A stretch of 64,000 bases of DNA from assembly GCA_002429385.1 (NCBI GenBank), contig DIZL01000058.1, positions 183,613 to 247,612 on the forward strand. Direction: 5' to 3'. Made by a program: the position numbers and the translations under genes. The notes below the pieces were generated by a model that did not search any database, was not told the DNA's origin, and saw nothing but the letters and a program-made list of their open reading frames with translations. The stretch is from Prolixibacteraceae bacterium UBA6029 (GTDB taxonomy: Bacteria; Bacteroidota; Bacteroidia; Bacteroidales; Prolixibacteraceae). Positions 51,901-61,814 of this stretch are shown in pieces (positions within the stretch are counted from its first letter, which is position 1; every line of letters begins with the position of its first letter).

Positions 51901-53331
51901 CTAGATTTTATCCTGTTCGATGTGTTGAAGAACAACTGTAACAGGATAATTGTTTTTTAAATACTCAGCCATCTTCTCTGCGGCATAAACCGAACGGTGC
52001 TGTCCGCCGGTGCAGCCAAAACTCACACAAAGGTGGGAAAACCCCCTTAAGGTATAAACTTCGATAGAATTTGAAACCAGACTAAAAACGGGAGTCAGAA
52101 ATCCGGCTATGGTCGATTTTTCTTCCAGAAACTTCTGAACCTGTGGATCTTTACCCGTCAGGTGTTTGTATTCTTCATATTTGCCGGGATTGTGTATGGC
52201 ACGGCAGTCGAAGACGAATCCGCCACCGTTGCCCGAAGGATCAGCAGGAATACCCCTTTTATAGGAAAAGCTACTTACTCTCACTGTTAGTTTATCATTG
52301 TTTGGGCTAATGGATTTCAGAAATTCAGACTCGGTCACTGCTTTGAGTACCCTGAACAGCTCAGGAAGTTTAACCTGAATCGTATTGTTTTGGAGTAAAG
52401 TTTCAAGATTTTTCAGGGCAAAGGGGATACTTTTCAGGAAGTGTTTTTTCTTTTCATAGAATCCGCGGAAACCATAGGCTCCCATAGCCTGCATGATACG
52501 GATCAGTACATAACCGCCAAACAAGGATTTAAATTTATCGCGGTCGGTATGCTTGTATTGATTCAATTCATCCAGGTAGAACTCCAGTAATACTTCGCGT
52601 TCAGCCTCCGGAATGTTGGCTTTGGCATCGTAAAGCAGAGAGGCAAGGTCATATTGAAGAGCGCCTTTTCGTCCGCCCTGGTAGTCGATAAAATACACCT
52701 GATCGTCCTTCAGCATCACGTTGCGTGATTGAAAATCGCGGTAAAGGAATGCATTGTTGTCGACCGCCAACAGGTAATCGCTGAATGCCTGAAAATCATC
52801 TTCCAAGGCCTGCTCGTCGAAGGCTATTTTGGCCAGTTTCAGAAAATAGTATTTGAAGTAATTCAGGTCCCACATCATTGATTGTTTGTCGAATGCCTCT
52901 CTTGGATAACAAACGCTGTAATCGATGTCTTTCCCTGCCACAAGTTGAATTCGAGGAAGCTGCTTCAGAACCTTTTTATACTCATCAACAATTTTCACCG
53001 AAAAGCCTTCTGTTTCACGGGTTTTGGTCAGAAAATCAAATAGGGTGGTGTTGCCTAAATCTTCCTGAAGGTATGTTTTCTGGTCAGCGCTTACGACATA
53101 AATGTGTGGAACGGGAATGTCTTTGTTTCTGAAATGGGCTGAAAATTCAAGAAAAGCCTGGTTCTCCTTGGTGTCCTGGTTGTATGCACCAATTACCAGG
53201 TGGCTAGAACTCTTCATTCGGACATATTCACGGTATGAACCAGATGCCGCCAATTGTTCGAAATAGGTTACTTCTTCCTTGAAGTGTGACTCAAACAAGC
53301 TGATTAGCTGATCTTTTATTTTTAGTTCCAA
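51901..53331 (-). CDS. Sugar kinase-like (phosphotransferase) domain fused to RapZ C-terminal domain
   Basis: The 476-residue product has an N-terminal APH/AmgK-like kinase domain (G-S-Y-R-E-Y-V-R-M; catalytic Y-R-D-F-Q-S-R-N and I-D-Y-Q-G-G-R) to ~residue 330 and a C-terminal RapZ domain (F-D-C-R-A-I-H-N-P-G, F-G-C-T-G-G-Q-H-R-S-V). Homologues usually pair with a sugar-phosphate nucleotidyltransferase in cell-wall sugar recycling; none is adjacent here. RapZ_C binds amino-sugar phosphates or small RNA in enterobacteria. The start appears to be TTG 53331; the first in-frame ATG lies inside the conserved kinase start. Confidence 0.85.
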   Translation of the reverse strand: MELKIKDQLISLFESHFKEEVTYFEQLAASGSYREYVRMKSSSHLVIGAYNQDTKENQAFLEFSAHFRNKDIPVPHIYVVSADQKTYLQEDLGNTTLFDFLTKTRETEGFSVKIVDEYKKVLKQLPRIQLVAGKDIDYSVCYPREAFDKQSMMWDLNYFKYYFLKLAKIAFDEQALEDDFQAFSDYLLAVDNNAFLYRDFQSRNVMLKDDQVYFIDYQGGRKGALQYDLASLLYDAKANIPEAEREVLLEFYLDELNQYKHTDRDKFKSLFGGYVLIRIMQAMGAYGFRGFYEKKKHFLKSIPFALKNLETLLQNNTIQVKLPELFRVLKAVTESEFLKSISPNNDKLTVRVSSFSYKRGIPADPSGNGGGFVFDCRAIHNPGKYEEYKHLTGKDPQVQKFLEEKSTIAGFLTPVFSLVSNSIEVYTLRGFSHLCVSFGCTGGQHRSVYAAEKMAEYLKNNYPVTVVLQHIEQDKI

Positions 53332-53363
53332 AATGAATGTTTTAAATGTTTGTCTTGTTTAAA

Positions 53364-53520
53364 GGGTTGTGATGGTTGTGATGGTTTTAATTGTTGAAAT
53401 GGTTATGATGGTTGTAATTGTTATAATTGTTGTGATGGTTGAAAGTGTTGTAAATGTTTTTGTGCACAGTAACCATTACAACAATTACAACCCTTTCAAC
53501 CTTCATAATCCTTACAACCC
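53364..53520. repeat. GTTGTGATG minisatellite with mirrored arm
   Basis: About ten degenerate 9-bp units (GGTTGTGAT, GGTTGTAAT, TGTTGAAAT) fill 53364-53450; the complementary words (ACCATTACAACAATTACAACC) follow at 53470-53520, around the perfect palindrome TGTGCACA (53461-53468). It can fold as a ~150-base imperfect hairpin after the TPR gene. Confidence 0.75.
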
Positions 53521-53530
53521 TTCCCCCCAT

Positions 53531-56500
53531 TTATTTCTTCGGTTTATCAAGGGCTTCTTTGATCTGTTTCAGCTGATCTTTCGGATATTTTTCATCAGGT
53601 TTCATGGTTAGCGCCTTGTTGTAATTAAACCGGGCAATACCAAAGTTTTCAAGTTTGAGCGCCTGATCGCCGTCTGCAATCAGTTTCAGGTAATCCTGGT
53701 TTCTTTGGTCGTGTTCATCCTGTTCGATTAGTTTTTGGATATCCTTGAGTTTCATCCCAGGATATTTATCGTCCTTTTTCATACTCAAAGCCTTGTTGTA
53801 ATAAAAACGGGCAATAGAAATGTCTTTGTTGAAATAGGCTTCATCGGCTTTGGCAATAATATCGCGATATTCTTTTTCTTCTTTTTCGGAAAGAAGAGAA
53901 TTGGTCAGGGCTAAGATTTCATTAATCCTGTCTTTCGGATATTTTTCCCACGATTTGATGTCGAGTGCCTTGTAATAGAAGAATTTGGCAATGGTGTAAT
54001 TTTTATCGGTAAATGCTTTGTCAGCCTGTGCAATGGACTGATCATATCCTGAAAGGTCGTTTGCTGACATTTGGGCGTCGATCAGCTTGTGAATTAACTC
54101 CAGTTGTTTTATCGGGTATTCTTCTTTTGGCTTTATTTCATTGGCCTTGGTGTAGAAGAAACGCGCAACCGAATAATCTTTTATTCCAAAAGAAACATCT
54201 GCTTTTTTAACGGCCTCGTCATAATCAGCAATCGGAATAAATGACTGAGCACGAGCTTCGGTCGCCTGTACAGATTCTACATGATTGTTAATGGGCTTAT
54301 TTACCGGGATGTCTGTTTTTTTCTCCGGCAATTTGAATGCATAAGTTTCGACAGGTTTAGCCTCATTCAATAGTTTATCGCACAAAGCCATTTGGCTTTT
54401 CGGATAGGATTCGTCAGGTTTGATGATCAATGCCTGTTTATATTGAAGTTTAGCAATGGTGTACGTTTTTTCACGGAATGAGTTATCGGCCACGGAAATA
54501 GCCTGCCTGTATTTTTCGTCAATTTCACGCTGAGAATTGGCTAACCGGTCTTTATTCCTCTGATCAAGCAATACATCGATTTCCTTGATCCGGTCTGCAG
54601 GAAGTTTTTCGTCGGGTTTAAGTGTTTGAGCTATCTTGAATTGCATTCTTGCAGATGCAAGCTGATCGTCCTTGAGTGCTTTTTCTGCTGTCACAATGGC
54701 CTCCTTATAGGCCTTGTCATTGGCAGAATTGCTGATCCCGATAGCTATCGGGACCAGGTTGGCATCGGTAATTTTCTGGTTGACCTCTTTCATCCTTTTT
54801 AATGGATAAGCTTCATTGGGTTTGATTCCCAAGGCCTCGGTATACCCGGTTTTTGCATTGGCCCATTCAGATGCGTCGAAGGCTTTGTCTGCCTTTGTTA
54901 TGGCACCGGCATAGGTTTGTTCTCTTGAAGTCAAGACTGACTGAATTTCTTTGATTTGCTGTCTGGGGTATTCCTCATCAGTTTTGATTGTCACCGCATT
55001 TCTGTATTCAGTCAGCGCTTCATCCAATTTTGATTGGGCATAGTAGTCATCAGCAAGTTTGATGATCCGTTTGTATTCCGTATCCTGTTTGGCAAGTAAC
55101 TTAAGCTGGTCTTCGATGTCTCTGATCAGCTTTTGAATCGAAGTCCTTTGGTCAGGTTTGATTTGAATGGCATCCTTATATTTTTGGATGGCCTGCTCAT
55201 AGCGTTTGTTTTGTCCGTTATCTCTGGCTTCAGCTATAGTCCTGTTGAATATTTTTTCTTTGGCATTAAGCATGGAATCCTGTTGTGCTTTTTGATCGGC
55301 AAGCATTTTCTCAGTCTCAGCCTGAGAAAGCAAATTATCGATTTTAGCAATCTGGTCTCTTGGATATTTCTCGTTTGGTAAGGCAGTAAGTGCTGTCGTG
55401 TAATGCGAACGGGCAATTTGGTATTGTTTTTCAGCAAACGATTTGTCTCCTGCTGCAACTGCATTGTTATACTGTTCACGGTCGGCTTTTTCCTTGGCCA
55501 GACGCTGAGCTTCTTCCTGTGCAGCAAGTTGGGCAGTTTCTGATAGTTGGGCAATCATGGCGTCAATCTGGGCAATCCGGATTGGTGGCATTGGCTCGTT
55601 TGGTTTCAGATTGTTCGCCTTTTGATAAGCATCACGGGCTTCTTTCAGCTTATTGATCTTGAATGCATCCTGCGCCGATTTAATCAATTCGACATACTGA
55701 CGATTGGTTTCTTCATCTTTCTGCTTTTCACCCAGAATCTGATCAATCTTTGCGATCTGTTCCTTTGGAAGGACTTCTGCTGGTTTCAATGTCAAAGCTT
55801 TCTGATATTTTCCCTTTGAATTCTGATAGACTTTATTTTTAAAATCGGTATTGGCATCAGCAATCAACGCATTGTACTGATCATCCAGTTTCTTCAAACG
55901 ATTCTTCTCGGACTCAGTATCCGCTTTTTTCTGATCAATATCATTTAGACGTTTGATAGCATAAGGATCATTCTTTTTGTAAGTCAGCGCTTCCTTATAT
56001 GCAGAAGAAGCATTATCCAGTTGATTGGTATTAAAAGCATTGTCGGCTTTGGCGATGGACGTTTTGTAGTTCTGATCATTCTGTTCTTTCATCAACTTAT
56101 CAATCAACGCAAGCTGATCCGCAGGATATTTTTCATCAGGTTTAATCAATAATGCTTCATTGTAAGCAAGCTGTGCTGAGGTGTATTCCTTAATGCCAAA
56201 ATGCTTATCAGCCTTCTGTATTGCTGCCTGGTATGCTTCAAGTGTGGCTTTGTTCTGGATGTCCTTCCCGGCCTGATCTGCCAGTAAAGCATTGATCTCA
56301 CTTATTCGTTTTGGCGGAACAGTTTCTGAAGGGATCAGGTTATAAGCCTTCATGAATGCATCTTTGGCTTTTGCCAGTTCTTTGTTTTTCAGCAGAACTT
56401 CTCCATCGGAGACGGCCTGTTTGAAATCGGCCAGTGTTTTAGCCTCGGTTTCCTGTTGCGTCAAAACTTCATCAATTTTCGTAATCTGGCTCTTTGGATA

Positions 56501-59110
56501 TTCCGAATCAGGAAGGTATTGCAGCGATTCCTGGTATTTTTCCTTTGCCTCCTTGTAATGTTTTTCGGTCAGTTGCTGGTTTGCTTCTTTGATGGCTGTA
56601 TTGTAAGCCTGGTTCATGCGGGCCAGTTGAGCAATCTTGGCATCAGTTTGTCCAAATTTTTCCTTAGCTACCGGGTCGGTGGGTTTTATCGACAAGGCAG
56701 TCTGGTACGCGGTTTTAGCAGCATTGAGATCATTTCCCGTGAATGCTTTATCACCGCTTGCCATGGCCCGGTTAAATTCTTCATCCTGTTTTGCATCCTT
56801 CAAACGTTGATTGTCCTCCTCGAGTTTGCGGTTGGCTGCAAGTGTATCATTTATCTTTTGGATCTGGGCTTTCGGATAAGCATCTTCAGGTTTTATTCCA
56901 AGCGCTTTTTGATATTCTGTCTGCGCATTGGGATAGTCTTTTTTATCCAGTAATTTATCAGCCTGAGCTATAATGGCCTGATAATCCTTTTCCTTTTTTA
57001 CTTTTTCTTTTTCAAGTCCATCCTGGATATTTTCGATTTCCTTAATTCTTTTCCTGGGATATGTCTCAGAGTCTTTGATACCGACTGCTTCCTTGTATTT
57101 ATTCAGTGATTCGGTATAATTCTGAGCCGTAAATAACAGGTCTGCATTCTTTATTGCATCATTGTAAGCTGTCAATTCAGCTTTTGTTTTTTCCTCAAGC
57201 TGTTTTATTTCCCCTTGTATCTTTCCGATATCGGCAACCTTGCCTAATGCATAGGAATCACCTGGTTTTTGAGCCAAAGCTTCATTATAGGAACCCAGAG
57301 ATCCGGTATAATCTTTTGAATCGAATGATTTGTCAGCCTTTTTTATCAGTATCTGATAAGTTCCAATTCTTCGGATCTGATCTTTAGGATAGGTTTCTGA
57401 GCTTTTAATCTGAAGCGCTTTGTTATATGATGTGAGTGAAGCATCGAGCTGGTTGTTTGTGAATGACTGATCAGCCTGTGCAATTAAGCCGGTATATTCC
57501 TTGTCAGACAATTGTTGTTTCTTCAGGTTTTGAATATCGTCAATACGTTTTTGAACTGCAGTATTTTTAGGTTTCAGTTCCAGTGCCTGGGTAAATGAAT
57601 TTAACGACTCATCAAGGTTGTTATCAGTAAAAGCTTTTTCAGCCTTTGCCAACAATTCGTTAAACCTGATTTCTTTAGCTTCAGAAGTCTTAATTTCAGC
57701 TAATTTATCTTTTGGATAGGATTCACCGGTTTTGATCTTTAATGCTTCCTGATATTGCATCTTTGCCTTTAGCACGTCATTGGCTGCCATGGCCTGATCA
57801 GCAAGTTGTATGGCCTGCAGATATTTTTTATCCGTTTCAACAGCAACTATTGACTGTTCAGTTTCTGTAATTTTGTCCTGGGCCAGTTTGCTGTCAGGCT
57901 TTAATTGAAGAGCTTTTTTATAGGTATCCAGTGCCTTGAGATAATCTTTTTGCTGAGTTAGTCCATTAGCGGTCTGTATGGTTTGGGTGAATTCTTTTTC
58001 AACTTGCTGAAGGTTTGCCTGCTGTACTTTTTCCTGGGAGATCTGATCAATCTGAGTTTGCGGATATTTTTCATCAGGAACGGTCAGTTTTGCCTGATTA
58101 TACAGATCAATGGCCTTATCGTAGTTTTTCGATTTATAATTGTTATCAGCCTGGGCAACCAGATCTTTATATTGTTTTTGTTTTTCAAGCAGTGCAAGCA
58201 ACTGGTCGATTTCGTTAATCCGACCAGTTGAAAATACATCACTTGGCTTGTACTGAAGTGCCTCTTCATATACAGGACGGGCATTCTGGTAGTTTTTCTG
58301 ATCGAAGAATCCATTGGCCTTTGCAATTGCATCCTTATATTTTTGTTCAAGTTCAGCTTTCTGCTTTTCAGTGATCTGAAGCGCTTTTACCAAATCCTGA
58401 AGTTCAGCAACCCGATCGTTTGGATAAGCCTTCTCAGGAAATAATTTTTTGGCTTCCATGTATTTCAATAAAGCCATCTGGTATTCGCCCCGCTGATACA
58501 GAGCGTCGGCATCTTTAATTAGCTGATCAAAGGTTTTCTGTCTGGCAGCTAAATCCTGGGCATTCTCCTTTGTAATTGTCTGGGCTTCTTTTTGAACTTT
58601 ATTAGCTTGTAATTTAGCAGCTTTAATCAGTTCATTAATTTGGATGTCAGAAAAGTAAATTTCTGTTATGAAGTTATCGATATCTTTTCCGTAGAAAACT
58701 TTTCCGAAAGGTTTGAGCGTGAAACTTTTATCAATTCCCTCAATTTCCTTTGGTAACTGAACGACCATTTCGAATTTCGGAAAATCACTGTCACGTTTCC
58801 AGACTTCCTGAGGGATATCTGTTGAAATAAGGATGATTTTATTGAAATGCCCGGGGTATTTGAAGGTTAAACTATATTCATTAAAAAAATCGAACTCTAA
58901 CCTGAATTTTCCATTTTTGGAAATATCAATTGTTGAGCTTTCCTTGCCGTTCTTAATTATATCAATGACACTATTCTCGGTTAAACCGGCTTCAGGTGCA
59001 ATCCGGCCGGTAACAACAAAGAATTTTTTGTTTTGTGCCTGTGATGGAAACTGAAACAAAAACATTAAGATCAACCCCACCCATATCCCTATCCACCAGT
59101 CCTTTTGCAT
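53531..59110 (-). CDS. Giant exported TPR-repeat protein (27 repeats)
   Basis: The 1859-residue product has a signal peptide or membrane anchor (WWIGIWVGLILMFLFQFPSQAQ), then a ~130-residue domain (F-F-V-V-T-G-R-I-A-P-E-A-G...F-P-K-F-E-M-V-V-Q-L-P), then 27 tandem TPR-like units of ~47-67 residues. Consensus: A-D-x-x-F-x-x-K-x-Y-x-x-A-x-x-x-Y-x-x-A-L-x-I-K-P-x-E-x-Y-P-K-x-Q-I. The repeats imply a long periplasmic solenoid scaffold. An in-frame palindrome at 54736-54753 adds V-P-I-A-I-G-I in a linker between units 21 and 22. A stand-alone copy of its N-terminal domain lies upstream (59350-59904). I know no function for it. Confidence 0.88.
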   Translation of the reverse strand: MQKDWWIGIWVGLILMFLFQFPSQAQNKKFFVVTGRIAPEAGLTENSVIDIIKNGKESSTIDISKNGKFRLEFDFFNEYSLTFKYPGHFNKIILISTDIPQEVWKRDSDFPKFEMVVQLPKEIEGIDKSFTLKPFGKVFYGKDIDNFITEIYFSDIQINELIKAAKLQANKVQKEAQTITKENAQDLAARQKTFDQLIKDADALYQRGEYQMALLKYMEAKKLFPEKAYPNDRVAELQDLVKALQITEKQKAELEQKYKDAIAKANGFFDQKNYQNARPVYEEALQYKPSDVFSTGRINEIDQLLALLEKQKQYKDLVAQADNNYKSKNYDKAIDLYNQAKLTVPDEKYPQTQIDQISQEKVQQANLQQVEKEFTQTIQTANGLTQQKDYLKALDTYKKALQLKPDSKLAQDKITETEQSIVAVETDKKYLQAIQLADQAMAANDVLKAKMQYQEALKIKTGESYPKDKLAEIKTSEAKEIRFNELLAKAEKAFTDNNLDESLNSFTQALELKPKNTAVQKRIDDIQNLKKQQLSDKEYTGLIAQADQSFTNNQLDASLTSYNKALQIKSSETYPKDQIRRIGTYQILIKKADKSFDSKDYTGSLGSYNEALAQKPGDSYALGKVADIGKIQGEIKQLEEKTKAELTAYNDAIKNADLLFTAQNYTESLNKYKEAVGIKDSETYPRKRIKEIENIQDGLEKEKVKKEKDYQAIIAQADKLLDKKDYPNAQTEYQKALGIKPEDAYPKAQIQKINDTLAANRKLEEDNQRLKDAKQDEEFNRAMASGDKAFTGNDLNAAKTAYQTALSIKPTDPVAKEKFGQTDAKIAQLARMNQAYNTAIKEANQQLTEKHYKEAKEKYQESLQYLPDSEYPKSQITKIDEVLTQQETEAKTLADFKQAVSDGEVLLKNKELAKAKDAFMKAYNLIPSETVPPKRISEINALLADQAGKDIQNKATLEAYQAAIQKADKHFGIKEYTSAQLAYNEALLIKPDEKYPADQLALIDKLMKEQNDQNYKTSIAKADNAFNTNQLDNASSAYKEALTYKKNDPYAIKRLNDIDQKKADTESEKNRLKKLDDQYNALIADANTDFKNKVYQNSKGKYQKALTLKPAEVLPKEQIAKIDQILGEKQKDEETNRQYVELIKSAQDAFKINKLKEARDAYQKANNLKPNEPMPPIRIAQIDAMIAQLSETAQLAAQEEAQRLAKEKADREQYNNAVAAGDKSFAEKQYQIARSHYTTALTALPNEKYPRDQIAKIDNLLSQAETEKMLADQKAQQDSMLNAKEKIFNRTIAEARDNGQNKRYEQAIQKYKDAIQIKPDQRTSIQKLIRDIEDQLKLLAKQDTEYKRIIKLADDYYAQSKLDEALTEYRNAVTIKTDEEYPRQQIKEIQSVLTSREQTYAGAITKADKAFDASEWANAKTGYTEALGIKPNEAYPLKRMKEVNQKITDANLVPIAIGISNSANDKAYKEAIVTAEKALKDDQLASARMQFKIAQTLKPDEKLPADRIKEIDVLLDQRNKDRLANSQREIDEKYRQAISVADNSFREKTYTIAKLQYKQALIIKPDESYPKSQMALCDKLLNEAKPVETYAFKLPEKKTDIPVNKPINNHVESVQATEARAQSFIPIADYDEAVKKADVSFGIKDYSVARFFYTKANEIKPKEEYPIKQLELIHKLIDAQMSANDLSGYDQSIAQADKAFTDKNYTIAKFFYYKALDIKSWEKYPKDRINEILALTNSLLSEKEEKEYRDIIAKADEAYFNKDISIARFYYNKALSMKKDDKYPGMKLKDIQKLIEQDEHDQRNQDYLKLIADGDQALKLENFGIARFNYNKALTMKPDEKYPKDQLKQIKEALDKPKK
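54736..54753. repeat. REP-like palindrome inside the TPR gene
   Basis: TCCCGATAGCTATCGGGA is an 18-bp perfect palindrome with the same core as the arms at 20604-20700. It encodes extra linker residues between two TPR units and breaks the regular repeat spacing. Confidence 0.75.
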
Positions 59111-59349
59111 ATGTGTATAAATTCAATGAAACAATTAAAACAATGACCTTGCATCTTTTATGAACATACTGAAGACCTCGTAAAATTAACCAAATGAACG
59201 AGAAGATGTGCATAAGATGCATCTTTAATTCAGAGCATTAAAGATATAAACCTTAATATAATGTAACGTATACTTTATCAGGAATAATGAAGAGAGATTA
59301 TTATTCGTTTTTTGATAAACGGTCAGATATTAAAAGAAAGTATGTTATC

Positions 59350-59904
59350 TCAGAAAATCTGGTAGTTCTCAACTTTGGCCTTGTCAACCTGTGAATGGAT
59401 TAGCTGGTTCTGGTTTGTACCTCTTTCAACATATTCTACATCGTAAATGGTCGGCACCCTGGCAAAGCAATCTTGCTGAGGCGAATAAGAAATTTGCTGA
59501 ATCTCTTTTTCTGAATACAGATTGGCTGCATCCTGATTATCTTTAAAAAGCCTTACAGCCATCAGGAAATGTGGAAAATTTGCATGCGTTTTTATCGTTT
59601 CTGTTGGAAGTCCGGTATTTACAAGTATAGTTTTTAGTAAATAACCCTTTTCAATAAATGTAAGACGATATTCAGTATTGTAGTTGAGTTCCAGCCTGAA
59701 TCTGCTGTGTATAGGTATTTCGGAAATTACAGTTGAATTATCATTCTTTGTAATGTGGATTGAACCGTTTTCAATAAATTCGGATTCAGAGATTATTTTA
59801 CCTGTAATAATGAAATATTTACGTTCTTGAGATTGGGTGTAAAAATTCAGAACTAAACTAAAAAGGAGAATCAGAATAAACTTGAAGAGGCCTTTTTTTT
59901 TCAT
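59350..59904 (-). CDS. Exported paralogue of the TPR protein N-terminal domain
   Basis: The 184-residue product has a signal peptide (LFKFILILLFSLVLNFYTQSQ) and then E-R-K-Y-F-I-I-T-G-K-I-I-S-E-S-E-F-I-E-N-G-S-I, closely parallel to F-F-V-V-T-G-R-I-A-P-E-A-G-L-T-E-N-S-V-I in the giant TPR protein, through F-P-H-F-L-M-A-V-R-L-F. It stops after that domain, with a short unrelated tail and no TPRs. It lies 239 bases upstream of the TPR gene on the same strand: either a partner protein or a truncated duplicate. Confidence 0.75.
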   Translation of the reverse strand: MKKKGLFKFILILLFSLVLNFYTQSQERKYFIITGKIISESEFIENGSIHITKNDNSTVISEIPIHSRFRLELNYNTEYRLTFIEKGYLLKTILVNTGLPTETIKTHANFPHFLMAVRLFKDNQDAANLYSEKEIQQISYSPQQDCFARVPTIYDVEYVERGTNQNQLIHSQVDKAKVENYQIF

Positions 59905-60039
59905 TAGATGATCGTTTAATTCCTGGTTGATTATAGTTTGCCAAAATGTATCTGTTGCGAAACTACAATATATTCTTAAATACTAATAAAGGTTACCCCG
60001 GAAATTTCAGTTATTTGCAATTTATTCTTTTCTTTAGGA

Positions 60040-61773
60040 ATGAATCTTGAAAACCTATTTCGGAAAAAGTCCATTTCGCATATCATAAGTGATGCCGAAT
60101 CATTGGAAAGAAGTACGGGTGGAATGAAACGCAACCTGCGCGTTATCGATCTTACGGCCCTGGGTGTGGCAGCTATTGTTGGCGCCGGGATATTTAGTAC
60201 CATAGGCAATGCCGCAGCCAGCGGTGGTCCTGCAGTTTCATTGCTTTTTGTCTTTACTGCCTTTGCATGTGGTCTCTCGGCCATGTGTTATGCCGAGTTC
60301 GCTGCATCCATCCCTATTAGCGGAAGTGCTTATACATACGCTTATGTTAGTTTTGGTGAACTGATTGCATGGATTATTGGCTGGGATCTGATCATGGAAT
60401 ACGCCATTGGGAATATTGCGGTGGCTATCTCGTGGTCAGGATATTTCACAGGTTTAATGGATGGATTGGGAATGCATATTCCGGCCTGGCTTTCAACCGA
60501 TTTTCTGAGCGCTTCGCGTGGATATCATGCTGCTGTGGAAGCAATGAATTCGGGAACTCCATTAGCAAAATTAAGTCCTGAACTTAGCAGCGCATTCTCC
60601 GCATGGACGAATGCTCCCCAAATTGGGAATTTCCATCTGGTAGCCGATCTTCCGGCCTTGTTCATTGTTTTTGTTATTACCTGGATTTGCTATATAGGCA
60701 TCCGGGAATCAAGAATTACAAACAACTTTTTTGTATTGCTGAAATTGGTTATATTGCTGATGGTTATAGGGATAGGGGCATTCTATGTGAAACCCGAAAA
60801 CTGGAGTCCTTTTGCTCCCAATGGAATTGGTGGAGTATTGAAAGGTGTTTCGGGCGTGTTTTTTGCTTACATCGGATTCGATGCCATTTCGACCACTGCA
60901 GAAGAATGTAAAAATCCAAGAAGGGATTTGCCTTTATCGATGTTTTACGCCCTGTTGATTACGACCATCCTATACGTGCTAATCAGTTTGGTACTTACCG
61001 GCATGATTCCCTACAACGAATTGGGGGTCTCTGACCCGATGGCTTTCGTATTTACAAAACTACACCTCACCATGCTTTCCGGAGTCATTGCAGCAGGAGC
61101 TGTCATTGCCATGGCGAGTGTTTTACTTGTATTTCAGTTGGGACAACCACGTATATGGATGAGTATGAGCCGGGATGGACTTCTTCCTCCCATATTTGCC
61201 CGGCTTCATCCGAAATACAGGACTCCTGCTTTTTCAACAATTGTGACTGGTTTCGTAGTGGCGATTCCTGCACTATTCCTTAATCTTATTGAAGTGACCG
61301 ACCTCACCAGCATTGGAACCTTATTTGCTTTTATCCTTGTTTCCGGTGGAATTATTATCATGAATCCAACCGGCAAACAAAAACACGACGGGAAAGGGTT
61401 TCGCGTTCCATATGCTGACAGTAGAAGATATCTTCTGGCAATCTGGGCGGTCATTTTATTTATTGTCTGGAGATCAGGAATTGAAAGTTCTGCTCTGGCA
61501 AATGACCTCTCCTCGGGTTCAGGAGTATTTGAAATTATTCGGAATCACTTTCCATTCCTGATATTCTGTATCGTGTCATTTATCATCTCTTTTCAGGCTG
61601 TTGTAAAACGATGGTCGCTTATCCCGGTCCTGGGTCTGCTTACAAATCTTTACCTGATGAGCGAATTGGGAGTTACCAACTGGTACCGTTTTGGTATCTG
61701 GCTTGCTATAGGGCTGTTTCTTTATTTTACTTACGGTTCAAAACACAGCAGAATCAAGGAACATGACAAGTGA
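60040..61773 (+). CDS. APC-family amino acid permease (cationic amino acid type)
   Basis: The 577-residue protein has about 14 membrane helices and the APC signature G-V-A-A-I-V-G-A-G-I-F in TM1, F-F-A-Y-I-G-F-D-A-I-S-T-T-A-E-E in TM6 and a C-terminal hydrophobic tail, matching the YfnA/CAT-type branch. It imports amino acids across the inner membrane. It converges with aguA; arginine or agmatine-related uptake would suit the neighbours but is only a guess. Confidence 0.88.
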   Translation: MNLENLFRKKSISHIISDAESLERSTGGMKRNLRVIDLTALGVAAIVGAGIFSTIGNAAASGGPAVSLLFVFTAFACGLSAMCYAEFAASIPISGSAYTYAYVSFGELIAWIIGWDLIMEYAIGNIAVAISWSGYFTGLMDGLGMHIPAWLSTDFLSASRGYHAAVEAMNSGTPLAKLSPELSSAFSAWTNAPQIGNFHLVADLPALFIVFVITWICYIGIRESRITNNFFVLLKLVILLMVIGIGAFYVKPENWSPFAPNGIGGVLKGVSGVFFAYIGFDAISTTAEECKNPRRDLPLSMFYALLITTILYVLISLVLTGMIPYNELGVSDPMAFVFTKLHLTMLSGVIAAGAVIAMASVLLVFQLGQPRIWMSMSRDGLLPPIFARLHPKYRTPAFSTIVTGFVVAIPALFLNLIEVTDLTSIGTLFAFILVSGGIIIMNPTGKQKHDGKGFRVPYADSRRYLLAIWAVILFIVWRSGIESSALANDLSSGSGVFEIIRNHFPFLIFCIVSFIISFQAVVKRWSLIPVLGLLTNLYLMSELGVTNWYRFGIWLAIGLFLYFTYGSKHSRIKEHDK

Positions 61774-61814
61774 AAATTACACTAATCGAGGTTTTTCTGA
61801 ACGATTGATCCCGA

